DNA of 64,000 bases from Lithospermum erythrorhizon (GCA_019722365.1 JADFUC010001534.1:124001-188000), one strand, 5' to 3'; counted from the first letter of the stretch, positions 11,180 to 24,300 are shown. The notes: a model not told the origin generated them from the sequence alone. Program-made: numbers and translations.

Positions 11180-14100
11180 AAATTTTCCTCTCTAGAATCT
11201 CTTTGGTACCACTCTAGAATCTTTCTAGAGTTATCATTTTGAAAAGTCTGTAGCAGATATTTCCAATCACACTAATCTCTCATCTTCCCGATTTTTCGTT
11301 GCTGGATCCTATTTATATCCTCAAGATCTTCAAAAATTCTGAAGAATTGCTATCAGGCCACGCCAGCCAAATCCTTGTTAGGCAGTTTTCCATTTTCATA
11401 AGTTTTCTCCTTGGTGACAGTTTTTCCCCCTTACACTCTCAAATCCGCATAATATCCCATAATATCTTCCACTACTTGATAACACTAATCGCTCCATTAT
11501 TCCAACAATGTATACATATTTTGGCTATTTAAGGGAGGTATCATGGAGTGAGAAATTCATTCTTTCATTATATCAATCAAAATTTCTGTCGTTCAATCTA
11601 ATTTGGTGGGTGTTATTATTATTTCTCTTGTGGTTTTTCCTTCTAACCATGGATGCAGAAATCATTCGCAATTTGCTTAAGTGTAACCTTACCGACGAGG
11701 AGTATCAGCCGGTTTATCTTGAGGATGAAGATTTGGCCAAAGGCATAATGGAATATGAAGCTAGTGCTATGTGAAGGTACTATCACTCAAGGATGGTTTG
11801 TTAGCATCCAGAATTTTACCATAACCATGGGTAAGGCATAGAATTGTAAAGGGCTACGAGTGTCAAGAGCCATACAATCAATCTTGCACATTTTCTTCCC
11901 CTCTATGGAAGAAAAGAAACGTATAATGAAGGGAGGACCCTGGTGTTTTGATAATCACCTTGTTCTTATGGAAGATTGGGCCTGGGGTGGCGATCCCTTA
12001 CGAATTAACTTCACAGAGTATATGTTCTAGATACATCTATGAGGATTAAGAGACGAGTTCTTCACCAAAGATGTAGCTTTCAAGATAGGAGCAATATTTG
12101 AAGGTTGTTCTTTAGTGGAACTATGGAAGGATAAAGTGGGGCGTAAGTTCTTTCGCATTAGGGCCACGATTGAGAGTGGATAATCCGATCAGAAAAGTAC
12201 TTTAGTTTATAGTAGAGGCAGTCCGATCTACGGCAATCGACATATGAGAAGATTTCAATTTGTGTTTAAGTGTGGGTTGTTAGGGCATTGGGTCCATGAT
12301 ACAGTTCTTGGAAAGGAGGCTTAGAACCCGAGGAAAGATCTTGCTTATGATCTCTGGATCAAAGTACCTTCGGAAAAGTCCTGGATTGTTTTTAAGTTGG
12401 AGGAAGACCTGGAGCCAAGTGACGATGTCAAAGCTTTAGGCGGAGGTGCCAGAATTTTAAAATATCCGAGGAATTTCTTGTGGCGGAGGATAGGGGTTCC
12501 CAGTATGCCGGCCGGTTTGGTCCATTCTTGACTCGAGATCAACATAGAGATGAGTTGAGCTCTGTAGGATTTTAGAGTGCTTACTCTCTTCATCATCGCC
12601 AAGGCAACAAAGCACCATGCCCTGACGGAATGTCAGGCAAGTTTTTTCAATATTACTGGGAGATAGTAGGACCGGATCTTACAGCTATGGTTTTGAAATT
12701 TCTGAATAATGGGGTGTTGCTCCATAAGTTCAATATTACTTTGATTACATTGGTTCCTAAGATCAAAGATCCGGTGTGAATGACTAATTTTCGACCCATT
12801 TCCCTCTGCAACCGGTATTAAGGTGATTATAAAGTGTTTGGCTATGAAGCTTAAAAAATGTGCTTTCATTTATTATCTCGAGAGACAGGCGCTTTTGTCT
12901 GGCAAACATCACGAATAATGTGTTCAACACTTATAAGATCATCATTTTATCGAACATAAGCAGAAAGAGAAGATATGTCTATTAAACTTGACATGAGTGA
13001 AAGCCTACGATAAGAATAGAGTGCGATTTTCTTAAAAGCCATGATAATTCAAAGCTGAATTTTAGCCATAAATTGGATTACTTGTAATGTGGATTACGTA
13101 TGATTTCTTACTGATTCTTGTGTGTTATTGATGGGTCATTTTTACAAAGAGAGGACTACGACGAGGCGACCCTCTATCTCACTTATTTATTCATTGCTTA
13201 TGTATGGAAGGTGGTTTTTACTTAATAATGCACGTGTAGCGAGAGAGACCTCTGAGTGACGCCGGTTAGAACCATCTGACCACGTTTTCTTGTCATGTTT
13301 GCGGATGATACGTTGTTATTGGGAAGGAAGGGCCTCCGTGGGCTGAGGCCACAACATTATGAATATCTGAACCCCGATTATGAAGTGCGGTTCGGTTAAG
13401 TAAAATGTCTCGAGGGAACTTCGGGACAACCATCGTGACATTCTTGGAATGTCGGAGGTGGCCAACCATGGAAAGTAGTGGGGCTACCAACCTCACTAGG
13501 CACTTCAAAGAAAGAGATATTCTCTTCCATACTCAATAGAGTGAAGGTCAAAGTTGAGGGTTGGAAACCCAGGCTACTTTCTAAGTCGAGTAAGGAAGAT
13601 TTCATTAAATCAGTATTACAAGTTATCCCAATTAATCATCACGATTGATTTTGTTGCTGAAGCAAATTGTACAACAAGTAAATTCTATTCTATCAACTAT
13701 AGGCCAGGGCTACCGAATAAGAGAAAACAATACACTTGCATCATGGAGAAGTATGTATTACAAAGAGAATGGGGGCTAGGATTCGGGGATTTCGGACTGC
13801 TGATTTGGCTTTACTCGGCAAACCGTGGCATATCATCACGGATCACCGGGGGTGAGCTGGCAAGAATTTACAAAGCTAAGTATTTCCCCCATGGTACATT
13901 AAAGGATGCAAAATTTAAGAACAAATCCAACCATAAGGATATGGCACCACCGATGGACACCATATACTTGGTCTCATGGCATACATACCACCAAACCAAC
14001 CATAAATCAGACCATACAATCTGAGCTCATTGACGATGTTAGTGGGACATGGGACATAACAAAGTTGCAAACTCAGTTCTTATCCATAGACATGCATAGA

Positions 14101-14565
14101 GATTCTTAAAATTCCTCTATTTCCAATTTTACACGAGGCCGGATACACGATTTGAAAACATCATCCTAAGGGGATGCTTTATAATTATTTCACTTTTATC
14201 ATGCTGTTGACTGATACAAGCATGCGGTCGAACCCAACTGAGAGTCAAGGACAACAACAAATAAGTTTTTCAACAAACTATGGAGATTAAAGCTACCTAG
14301 ATAAAATCAAGCATTTCTTATGGAGGGTTATTCATAATAATCTACCAACATTAGATAATCATAAGGCAGAAAGTTCAAGTAGACCCAACATGTAAATTAT
14401 GTACAAAGAACACAGCTTGACTACTGCATGTGTTGAAAATTCATTCACAAAAAGAGTTTCTTGAGGAATCTTACCATAGTAGAGGAGGTCAATAGGCCGT
14501 TAGATTTCAGAGATCTACTTGAATATCGATGGCAAACATTACCTCCATCAGCTTACTTCTTTGAA
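11180..14565 (+). mobile_element. Decayed LINE, second copy (plus strand)
   Basis: ORF1 remnant: a start at 11649 (MDAEIIRNLLKCNLTDEEYQ), then a DUF4283-like stretch (MEEKKRIMKGGPWCFDNHLV, about 11905-11965) and a CxxC-type knuckle region near 12260. ORF2 remnant: KAPCPDGMSGKFFQYYWEI (about 12609-12665), FNITLITLVPKIKDPV and NFRPISLCN (about 12730-12815), FADDTLLL with the catalytic FADD intact at 13298-13309, GLPTSLGTSKKEIFSSILN (about 13480-13540) and KAKYFPHGTLKDAKFKNK (about 13875-13930), then a zf-RVT-like end. Stops and shifts are frequent. No target-site duplication was found, and both outer boundaries are estimates. Confidence 0.75.
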
Positions 14566-14895
14566 CTGCGGTCTTAAAGTATTTGTCAACTTGTTGAGAC
14601 ATTCTACCCAGAAGATTTCACTGATAATGAAAAAGACATTCTAAAGATTCGGTTAAGGCACTACAAGGAAGGCATTAGTAATCATCCAGAGTTTAAGGAT
14701 ATCTCTATGATATATGAGTTGTGTCAAACACTTGTGAGAACAGGAAAATCGATATTTATCCTGGGTTGATAAGGTAGTTAAAGGCTTGTTCTAACACTTC
14801 GATATCGTGAAATGATTGAGCAGGTATTTTACGTACATGAACGTATCAAGACGGATGATGTCGAAACAGATGGATGATAGATTTCTTTTTAGATT
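14566..14895 (+). pseudogene. hAT transposase C-terminal (dimerisation) fragment
   Basis: Plus-strand translation gives VETFYPEDFTDNEKDILKIR, then HPEFKDISMIYELCQTLVRT and, in a shifted frame, FTYMNVSRRMMSKQMDDRFL. This is the order seen at the end of plant hAT (TTF-type/zf-MYM-like) transposases, where the last part normally reads like FSAMNIVKTRMRSKMDD. Only about 100 residues remain, joined at the left to the LINE and at the right to the TRIM, with no catalytic domain. Confidence 0.65.
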
Positions 14896-14914
14896 CAATT
14901 ATGCCGGCCGTGCC

Positions 14915-15365
14915 GGGCGAGGCGTTACAAAGTATCAAAGCAGAGAAGCCATCCGGGCTGACAGAACTAAGTGCTGTCGGCAAAGTGCGGAGACACCTCT
15001 TTGAGGCCGTGCAGACCACCTCTAAGTCTCACGGATGAGTACGGTCTGGATGTGTTGTGTTTCAGCGAGGGCGTTGAGTATTTAAGTAAGGGGAGGTTGT
15101 AAATTTGTAGCCCGGCACAGCGCCGAATTGATTAATAAATTGATGGAATAACTTCCTGAGCCACCACGGATCTTTTGACACGTTTGTCTCGCTCCACGTG
15201 CTCAGCGAGAAACTTCCCGATAGGTCACTTAGATCCTAGAATTACCCAGTGAGCATACTTAACAATGGAGTTCTTATAGGTTGAGCTTCGAAGAAGATGC
15301 ATCTTGGTGGTATGGTAGTACCAATCAAATTTTATCAAACATATCACACATTTTGGGTCGGGTAA
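14915..15365 (+). mobile_element. Cassandra-like TRIM retroelement, 5' truncated
   Basis: The layout is a GTTACA LTR end (14924-14929), a degenerate primer-binding site (GTATCAAAGCAG, 14932-14943, compare TGGTATCAGAGC), about 145 nt of non-coding internal DNA, a purine tract AAGGGGAGG (15088-15096) and an LTR from about 15098 to 15365. There is no coding capacity, as expected of a TRIM. Almost all of the 5' LTR is missing. The LTR contains a 5S-rRNA-like segment, the diagnostic feature of Cassandra elements. Confidence 0.6.
15206..15315 (-). repeat. 5S-rRNA-derived segment inside the TRIM LTR
   Basis: Read on the minus strand, this segment follows plant 5S rRNA: AACTCC.....GTTAAG.....TGCTCA in the internal control region, a CCTAGGATG-like block shown here as TCTAGGATCTAAGTGACC, then GGGAAGTTTCTCG against the 5S GGGAAGTCCTCG. 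It is diverged and embedded in an LTR, so it is not a functional 5S gene. The assignment rests on remembered 5S consensus. Confidence 0.6.
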
Positions 15366-16325
15366 ATTCTCGGCGTCCTCGTTGATATATCGAGGACCGT
15401 GCCATCAGTATGATTTGGGGTAAACCTCGGCAGCAAAGGTGGCTCCGCCCTCGGCAGTAACACTTTCTTGTTGCATAACGCCGGATACCAGCGGTTCGGG
15501 CAGCTCGCTCACATTACCATTTATGCTTGCCGGCCGTAGAATTCGGGCAATGGGTGATGGGTAGTATCTGGCCTGAGTCTTTTTGTCTCAACCTCACGTG
15601 CTATTTGAGAAAGCTTGGTCACAAGGCCGACAACATCTTTTCAGTGAGTGCTTATAGGATGACTTTAAAGGATCTTGTCTTGGTGGTGATATTGTCAAAT
15701 CTCTTATCAAGCTTGTCTCCATTTTGGTCGGGTATTACACTGGTCATTTGCTCGAGAAAATGAAATAGCCAAAACCATTTCTAAATGATATTATTGACTG
15801 ATTGTAGAAATAAAAAGACCGTAGAGTACCTTTGACCAGCTTTTATATATTTAGATATCTTTAATAATTATATTTGCTGTTTAAATTTAACCTCTTACTT
15901 TTTTATTTTGGTTCTGCCTGTTTAAATGCTAGATATGCAAACAATTTTTTTCCTTATTGTTATTCGAAAAAATCTGCAATTAGCTAAGCAACCATCATGA
16001 TGTCCTTGCAAAACTGCAGAATTCTTGGTCTCTTTAATTTTTAATGGAAACGAAGGTCTCTACAAGGGTTGCTTAGTATATGGAATTGCTTGAATCACTT
16101 TTCTACATCATCACAATTTTTAATTTCTCCAGGCATATTGTTTCTTCATTCCATGTTACAGTACTTTTTTGGTTAACTGAATGGAGGCAGACATGGCGGC
16201 GAGGCATTGAATTTTGTCTTCTTTGGTTCAATTGACATTGATTTTAGGAACTGAATTAGTTAAGTTTTTTGTTGGTAATCTCCGAACAAAACTTTACTGA
16301 TTTTTCATTTGATATTAGTTTGTAT
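15366..16325. other. Repeat-derived DNA, no gene seen
   Basis: Positions 15366-15770 are less AT-rich and resemble retroelement DNA, but no domain could be read in any frame. The remainder is AT-rich. Confidence 0.35.
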
Positions 16326-16559
16326 TATTCCTCCGTTTTTTTATAATGGTTTTAGCTAAAAAAAATTAGTTTTTTATAATTATCGTTTTAGCATAATAAA
16401 TAGTATTTTCGCATTTTCAATGTACTTTTTGACTTCAATTTTTCATGAAACAAACAATCGATAGATGATATTGTACAATTAGTTAATTAAATTTTTTAAC
16501 TATTTTTTGTTTTTCTTAATCTATTTAAGCACTTTAATAAAAAATAGGAGGAGAAAGTA
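16326..16559. mobile_element. Stowaway-type (Tc1/mariner) MITE
   Basis: The left end is TATTCCTCCGTTTTTTTATAAT and the right end AATAGGAGGAGAAAGTA. These are degenerate versions of the plant Stowaway terminus TACTCCCTCCGTCCC, with TA at both borders. It is about 234 bp, AT-rich and non-coding. Confidence 0.6.
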
Positions 16560-17792
16560 CTTAGTAAACTTTGTTATCTCATGTGTAAATGCCCAGTTCA
16601 GAAAGATAGGCGTTCCGAGTAATACTATTTTGATGAGATGCGAAAGAAGGCGTTCTCGTTAAATGCAATTTTGAAGGCTTGAAAGAAAGGTGCTCACATA
16701 TTGAGAAAAATTTGCCGTTCCTTCTGACTTTGGTTTTTTTACGGTGGTATCGTAGCCGCCCGATATTTTGGTTTACGGTGGCGTTCTTTCTACCATGGCT
16801 TGTTGATGATCCGACGTGCTGCGTCGATATTTTTAACCATTATTATAATTAGTAATGATAATGACAAATTACATGAATTGCCCGTAAGTTGAGGGAGAGT
16901 GTTGAATGTAATAGTCAGTGGACATTAAGTCCTGAAGTCAAAATCAATCATCATAGGTATCTTGGAGACTACTCAGGTTTTGGAGTTTCTTTGTGTTTAT
17001 AAATAAGACACTATGTTGGGTTTTCGATATTAAAATGTGATTTTAAATAAACCGAAACGAGTTCTCTGATAATAAAAGCAATAATGTAGTGTGTATAGTT
17101 CTTGAGGGATTTTGCGTGAAATAATATAGGAGATTCTAAATAATCAACGTAGATTGTCTCAGAATAGTCCTGACGTATGAGCGAATCCTCATGAACTTTA
17201 CTAAAGCTCACTAAAATACTAAAAATGAGTAATGACAGTGGGTTTTCTACTCGACCCAAGAAAAGAAAGGAAGAGAAAATTTTTCTTTTTCACAGCTAAA
17301 TGAATGATTTTGTAATCCTTAGACACATTTATATAGGCTTCTCGAACCTAAAATTTAAGGTCTCAAGTGATGTTGGACAAAACTTTTTCCCACCTCCTTT
17401 CTTACTCACCAGTCGAGCTATGACTACATGAGGTAATATGCAAAATCTTCCGCCCTTCTAAAATAAAATATCTATGTTAAATAGAACGATGCAGGTCTTC
17501 GTTTTATTCCAACAATTGGGAATTGCCCCAATCTTTTCCTCATGGTTCTTTTAACCCCGGAAATTATAATTGTATTAGTTAGTTTATTGTGGCTGACCCT
17601 GCTTGGGCCTAGGTAAGGCAATGAAATACAATTTATATTAGCGGGGCAATATATTGTAATATATAGATTATGAGCGGACTCTAGTGTGTGATAGGGTTAC
17701 CCTAATATGTCGGTGGCCATATTATACGAACTTATAACTTTAAATGTAATAATCGGTTGTAAATCTAGTTGTGAGCATATATTTATGAGTCT
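16560..17792. other. Repeat-derived intergenic DNA
   Basis: No coding domain was recognised. The 17600-17790 stretch resembles retroelement LTR sequence in composition, but I could not pair it with another copy in the window. Confidence 0.35.
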
Positions 17793-18362
17793 AGCATTTG
17801 AAATCAATGAGAATTGATTCCATTTATTATGCCCGTTGCGACAATTTGACTATTAGCAATTCATTTACGGTTAGGTAAATGTGATTCTCCAGAGCAGTGT
17901 TCAACTTGAAGCTATTGTATATATTACCCAAGTGTGAGTTCATGATAATTTAAGGGTTATGAGCGATTGCTAGATCCTCATTAATCGTTACAATAATAGT
18001 AATTGGTCAATTATTATTATACAACACTATATACGAGCACAAATTCTACATCTGGTGGCGTTAAGTTATATTTCATGTATGAAATTAAAAGAGAACTATA
18101 GGTAAGTATATTTTCTCGATTACAAGGAATTACATTTATGTAGAATATCGATTGAACAAATAGAGATCAATTAAATAGTTATTTAATTAGGTTAGAATAT
18201 TCAGTATTTATCGATAACTTGAAGATTATTGATGATGACTCATTATATGTTTAATTACTATGTTTTTATATGTTTTTTATATAAATAATGTAGTATGCGC
18301 TTTAAAGATCACGGAACTATGAATTTGTATTTATACTCATATATCCATAGTAATTATCTTCA
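17793..18362 (+). repeat. Copia 5' LTR, internally deleted
   Basis: It aligns with the right LTR from its first bases (TTGAAATCAATGAG against TTGGAAATCAATGAGG) through the shared TAGTAATTGGTCAATTATTA block, then skips about 430 nt and resumes at TATATAAATAATGTAGTATG. It stops before the terminal ATTTCCAACA. This makes it about 570 bp, against 994 bp for the right LTR. Confidence 0.75.
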
Positions 18363-18363
18363 G

Positions 18364-18376
18364 TGGCATCATAGGC
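18364..18376 (+). other. Copia primer-binding site (iMet type, degenerate)
   Basis: TGGCATCATAGGC directly follows the 5' LTR and differs at a few positions from TGGTATCAGAGCC, the site complementary to the 3' end of initiator tRNA-Met. Confidence 0.55.
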
Positions 18377-19089
18377 AAATTAAAAGTTGCTTTACATTAT
18401 TTATTTTATGCTTTTTGTTTGTGTTTTATCAATTTTTATTTGATTAATTCTTGTTCATATATTTAATTGATAAATATATGATGAAATAAATCACCATGTT
18501 CTTGATTATTGATTTAGCGTATTCTGAGTTTATGATGATGTATTATCATATTTTTGTTACTTATGGATTTTGTTTCATAAATTAAGGGCGATTTAATTGG
18601 TTTTGTTTCCAGCAGTTTTTGTAAAACGTGTTTGGGCGTGTAAAATTTTTGTAAAATTAAAAGCTAATTTGTTTCTAGAACTCGGATAGCATAGAAGATC
18701 TCCATTAAATGTTATAATTTTTGGATTTTCTAAGTGCCTCCAAAATTCAATTTTGAGATTTCTGGACTGTTTAATTAATAATTAAATATGAAAAATTTAT
18801 TTTAATGAGCGACTAGTAAGTTTGTTCAAGAAAATTATAGAGTTTACGCGTGTTACATAAATTTTAAAAATTTTGAAAGCCTCCAAAAGCGATTTTACAA
18901 ACTAATTAAAATTCATCGAAAATCGAGTTAAATATGGTATTATTACCATAAATCGGCCGACCGACTTCGATGACCCTACGGGGCTGGCGTCGATGTCGGA
19001 TCGGGGCTGGTTTTGAAATAATGACGATGGCCCTGGGTGGAGGCGGCGTGTGACGTCGGCCCCACTAGGCCGAGTCAGTCGAGAGCCAA

Positions 19090-20054
19090 TGTAATGCCCT
19101 AATTTTCCCAGAAAACCTAATTCGAATTTATTCCTTATTTTGGTTTCCTAAAATTGTGGGACTAGTTATATTTCGGTTTTTATTAATTATTTGTCATTTT
19201 AATCATCTAATTGATTCTAATTAATTATGTGATGACAATTAATTAATTTTCTTTATATTATATCTTTTAAATTAATTTAAAATGACCTATGATTATGGTA
19301 ACTTCACTACTTAATGTATTTTAAGAAAATATTTGTGATGAATATTTTTCTATAATATGTATACGGTTAATAATTATTGGTAATAATTATTAATTGACAT
19401 ATTATTATATCAATTAAAGGTTTATATTAATTAATTTTAATATGTGTAATGACAATGGATTAATTAATTTGATAATTACAAACATGCATTTTCAATGCCA
19501 TTTAAAATATTTATTAAGTTCATTTATGTGATTTAATAAAGTGCCTATATTTATTAATGGTGATTGGAATGGAGAATATATAGATATGGCCCGTTTATTT
19601 ATTTTGATTCTGTGACCGTAATGGTAATAAATATTAGCCAGTCATATTTCTTGTATTTATTTATTCTTGTTTACCGCTGACTTGCAAATTGTCTAAGATG
19701 GAGTTAGTATATAAATATTGTAACAAGTGAAGATATTGAAGATCGTTTTTCACGGTGGTAGTGCTTGGACTCGGATGGATCAGTCTGAGGTAAAAAGGCC
19801 AGGACTTATGTTGGCTGATAGAAATACTTGTAACGGAGTTACAGGGGGCCATATCGTATATCTCTTGAATGTGCGTTACTTGTTTTATTTTTCATGTTGC
19901 ATGTATTGCTTGATTATGTGCTAGTATGCGGGAGTAAATGAAAACAAAGTAATAATAATCTCACCAATTAAAATTTAAGCAAAGTATCAAGCCAATTTTA
20001 AAGTTGTGCAATCAATTGCATCAATTAGGCGCACACGTGATGGCGGGTGTTACA
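19090..20054. mobile_element. LTR-like block nested in the copia leader
   Basis: It begins TGTAATGCCC and ends GGGTGTTACA, so the ends are a near-perfect 10-bp inverted pair of TG...CA type, typical of a gypsy LTR; the length is 965 bp. The flanking 5-mers (GCCAA and ATCTG) do not match, so a simple solo-LTR insertion is not shown. It may be one LTR of a larger decayed insertion, including the GC-rich stretch 18960-19089 beside it. Confidence 0.45.
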
Positions 20055-20439
20055 ATCTGCATTTGATATATTTCAATGGATCATGTTGAAGTAGTTTCCG
20101 CTAATTGTGGGCTTTTCGGATGATCAATCAAGTAACACTTTAGTTTAATTGGGTATGCTTAACGGTTTGGAGATATAAATGTTGGGTAGCATCACGTAAG
20201 AATCTTTAGTAACACAAATTGTAGTTTTACATAATTGGTTGACAACCTACTATTATAAAGCTGGATTCAAAATGTAGCGATGTTAGTTTAATTTGAAAGT
20301 GTAATAGTCTTGATACTAATATATTTAGGTAAAAAGGATTTGAAGTATTAAGTATTTACTTTACAATTTATTTGTAAGTGTTTTTAGCATGATAGTTCTT
20401 GAGTCTACATTATTTTGTTACTTATTCTTGTAGAATTAA

Positions 20440-21010
20440 TATGGCTACCTTATTGTTACTCCTAAGAACTCGCTTAGCTCGATTACTTGAAAAGTGCAAT
20501 TTGAATAACTCGAATTTTTGGCCAGTGGTCTCAGAAACTTGAGAATCATTCTCAAGCAAGAGAAGGCCCGAATACGTCTTTGAACAATAAGGTTCACTTG
20601 AAACCTAATGATAGTGCCTCCCGTGGGAAAGGGATCCACAAAAGCCTGAGTCGATCTTTGGATGTCAATGTCTCGTAACGCAGTATGGAACCTTAGTTCC
20701 AAATTCAATATGAAAGGTGGCGGCGTATGACATATACCGGCAACTTGAGAATTATTCGAAGAAACTGAAAAGCAGAAGATATGACGATGCATTGCTCGTG
20801 GGCAATAGCTGAAACGGGCGAGGCGCGAAGCCACCATCATTAAAATGATTGGCTTGGTCGTCGACTCGGCATGCAGGCAGTGTCTCAAAAAAATGTTTGT
20901 GGATCTCATCTGAAGTCTCTTCGGACAAATTCTCTGGTTTATCATGAACTTCAATATGCACAAGTTTGAATTTATCTCTACATGGCGCATAAGATGATCA
21001 CGAATCTTTG
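20440..21010 (+). pseudogene. Copia gag remnant
   Basis: Plus-strand pieces across shifted frames read MATLLLLL..., NLRIILKQEKARYVF near 20535-20580, then AYDIYRQLENYSKKLKSRRYD near 20725-20790 and FIMNFNMHKFEF near 20937-20975. These follow the order of plant copia gag proteins. Several stops are present. The long minus-strand open frame across this region is antisense to it and was not annotated. Confidence 0.65.
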
Positions 21011-21589
21011 AGGCATGGTAAGACTAAAACTTACACTCATATACATTTTGGTGGTCCCAGAAACAGAAGAATCAAGAAAGAAGAAAGTTTTATGCAAGAC
21101 CAAGGGTTAGGCAAAATCAAGTTCCACAGAAAGGGAGGGAGCTGGAAGGATGACAAGTGTCATTATTAGGAAACACAGGTCCTTTGGAAGTCGACACAAC
21201 GAGGAAGTTCACGGATGATAGGAAGAGATGGTCTCATGACCGCTCGGCCCTCTGGTATATGTTATTGAAGTTTGTACAACTACAATACAGTTAAATTAGG
21301 TGCTAGACACCGGTTGTGGATTCATATTTATTAAGTAATATCACGGGAACTCGAGTCAGTAGAAGACTTCGAAAGAGGGAAATGGATTTGCGTGTTAAAT
21401 GGCCTTGAAGGTTGCGGCCCATGCATTGGATCATTAGTCTAAATTTGCTCCCTTGAGGCCTTGTTTTGAACTTATCACCGGTTTACTATGTACCTGCAAT
21501 TTGCAGGAATATTATTTCTATTTCTATTTTGAATAATGATGGTTTTTCATTTTCAATAGATCAGATGAATTTAGGATCACCAGGAATGG

Positions 21590-24300
21590 GATAGTGTTTG
21601 GTACCGCCTCCCTTCAAAATGGTCTATACGTTTTAGACATGATTAATGGAATCTATAACTTTTAACTTAAAGCGGAATAAAAGCTGCTGACTTAAACCAA
21701 ACATACCTATGGCATTCTGAGACTGGGTCACGTGCAGAACCGAATCAAGAAACTCCAGCTGCAATTGGAATAGCAGTTTCGATTATGAATCATACGATAA
21801 GTGTGAGTCTTGCCTTACGGGCAAAATGACCAAAATGCCTTTCAGCTTAAGCAGCGAAGGCGAGTGATTTATTGGGATCATACACGATGTATGTGGGCCA
21901 ATGAACACATACGAGAGGAGGTTATAACTACTTCATTACATTTCGCGATGACTTCAGTAGATCTGGTTTTGTATCTCGATGAGACACAATGCTGAGTCCT
22001 AAGAAATCAAGGAGTTCCAAAATGATGAAAACCAATTGAACAAGACAATAAAAGATTCTCGATTACGATAGAGGTGGAGAATATTTGAGTCACAGTTCAA
22101 TACTAAATCTTAGAAGTGTAGTATTGTTTCACAACTCACTCCCGGCCCGAGAGCAGCGTAATGGCGTGTCAGAAGAGAGAAATCGAACCCTTCTTGACAT
22201 GGTTCGATCTACTCTGATGAAACTATCGATCTACCGGTTAATTTACGGGGATATGCGCTTCTAAGCGGCACTTACCTTAAGCAGATGTCCAGCAAATTCG
22301 GCGGATAAAACTCCCCATGAGCTGGCATGGTTTGGGAAGATTGAAGTTGGGTTTTCCTAAAGATTTGGGGGCACATGAAGCTTATGTTAAGAGATTAACA
22401 AAAGATAAACTTGCGCCAAAATAAAACAAATGCTATTTCATAGGATATCCAAGGAAGCTTGATTGGTTACTACTTCTACGAGCGGGGAGAATAAAATCTT
22501 CATTGCTAGAGCAGAGTATTCATGAAAAGGAATATACGTCGAGACTAGAAGTAATGGTGTTCATCTTGATGAAGCTCAGGCGATGAAGTCGATATCGTGC
22601 ATCCCAATGCGGAGGCATCAAAACCAAGTGGAACCTTCTTTCATAGAACCGCAGTTCTTCATCCACGAGGAAGGCGTGGAAGAACCAACCCTTAGGGAAG
22701 TCAACGAGGATCGCCCACGAACTGGCTTATTTAAAACATGGTGAAACTTTAAATCATTAAGTGAGCCCACCTCTTCTGAAGAAGTAATGAATAGCAAATG
22801 GCAAATAGCCATGTCGAGATGGATTCTAACGAGAGGTTTGGTCCTTGTTGGATTACCAAATGGGCTCGCCTTTTATTGAATGTAAATGGTATTGAAGAAA
22901 GAAAGCATGATAAAGGCGGAAAGCGATTACAGTGTTTTAAAGCTAGACTTGTAGCGAAGGTTTCAAACAAGTTCACCCAGGTGAACTATGACGAAACTTA
23001 CTGCTTGGTGTGGCTATGCTTGTCCATCGGATAATCTTAGCCATTCTTTGCGTTTTGGCTATGAAATATGGCAAATGGATGTAAAATAGCTTTCTGAATG
23101 GAAATTTAGAGAAGATGTGTACATGAGTACGACCTCCGGGCTTTACATGTCCTAAAGGACCTAGAAGGTATGCAAGTTGCAAAAGTCCATTTATGGTCTT
23201 AGCGAGCGTCCAGTTGGAATCTCGTTTTGATGAATCAATGAAAGAGTTTGGTTTTCATCGAGACGAAGAAGAATCTTGTGTATACAAGAGGTGAAAGTGG
23301 GAGTTATGTCATTCATAGTCACGTATGGAGTGACATACTTATCATTGGAAACAACGTAGAGTTATAAACTCGATTAAAGGATTGGGCGTGCAAATGTTTC
23401 TCGATGAAGGACTTGGTGAATCAGTATATCTTGGAATAAAGATCCACGGGATCGGGAGCCGGGGAGGCGGTGGACTTTGTCGGGATGCTTGTATGAATAA
23501 AAGGTCACGCAAGGTTCAACATGAGTAATTCAGAAGACGTCTCCCCATGAGACATGGAGTTCAACTCGGCCACAGTGTCCCTTTCTTAGTCTTGAGATGA
23601 GGCAAGGCCAGGGCATACCTTATGCTTCGGCTATAGGATCCATCATGTATGCCATGTTGTGCACTAGACCCGATGTGTCTTATGCTTAAGTGTAACAGTA
23701 GATGCAAGAAGCTAATCCGGTGAAAGCCCTTTGGATTGCGGTGAAGTGCATCTTGAAGTATGCGAGGAAGAACTAAAGATAACTTCTTGGTATATGGTAG
23801 AAGATGAGGAGTTAGCGGTGGCAGGCTGCAGAGCCTTGATTTTCAAGCCCGGCAGAGAGGCATTATACGTTCCCGGTCACAGGTATGTATTTTGTCTCAA
23901 CGGTGGGCGGTATCTTGGAGGAGTTCCAAGCAGTGCTTGTTGCCGATTCTACCACGGAATCCTGGCGTACATCGTGCGAAGCCGCTAAAGCATGTTGGAT
24001 ACAAAAGTTGTTGAACTTGGTGTGGTACCTAGCGTTGAGGACTAGTGGGGTTGCTTTGTGGCAATCTTGGGGGAAATAGCTGGCCCAGGAACCGAGCCAT
24101 GCAAATCGAAACACGTGCTCGAGAGAAAGTATCACGATTAGAGATATGCTTGATAGAGGTGATGTCAAAAGTATGTAAAGTAAACGAAGGCCAATGTCGC
24201 CGGCCACTACTAAACCACTAAGTCGGGCAAAAGCGTGATGAGCATCTGTGAACATAGGTCTTAGACGGATAATCGCGGTGGTGTTAGATTAAGTGGGAGA
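21590..24300 (+). pseudogene. Copia pol remnant (integrase, reverse transcriptase, RNase H)
   Basis: Readable motifs in order: NGLYVLDM and RLGHVQNRIKKLQ (GAG-pre-integrase, 21620-21760); DYDRGGEYLSHS (integrase core, about 22060-22095); NGVSEERNRTLLDMVRS (about 22158-22208); ITVFKARLVAK-like and QVHPGEL (RT, about 22925-22985); QMDVK followed by FLNGNLE (about 23070-23110); GSIMYAMLCTRPDVSYA (about 23637-23687); YVFCLNGG (23889-23912) and DSTTES (about 23943). Stops and shifts make the copy non-functional. Confidence 0.8.

Noticed and set aside
13554..14024. 156-codon plus-strand open frame
   Set aside because: Part of a decayed LINE reverse-transcriptase region (KAKYFPHGTLKDAK), not an independent gene.
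20445..20990. 181-codon minus-strand open frame
   Set aside because: Antisense to a recognisable copia gag on the plus strand; the minus-strand translation has no domain.
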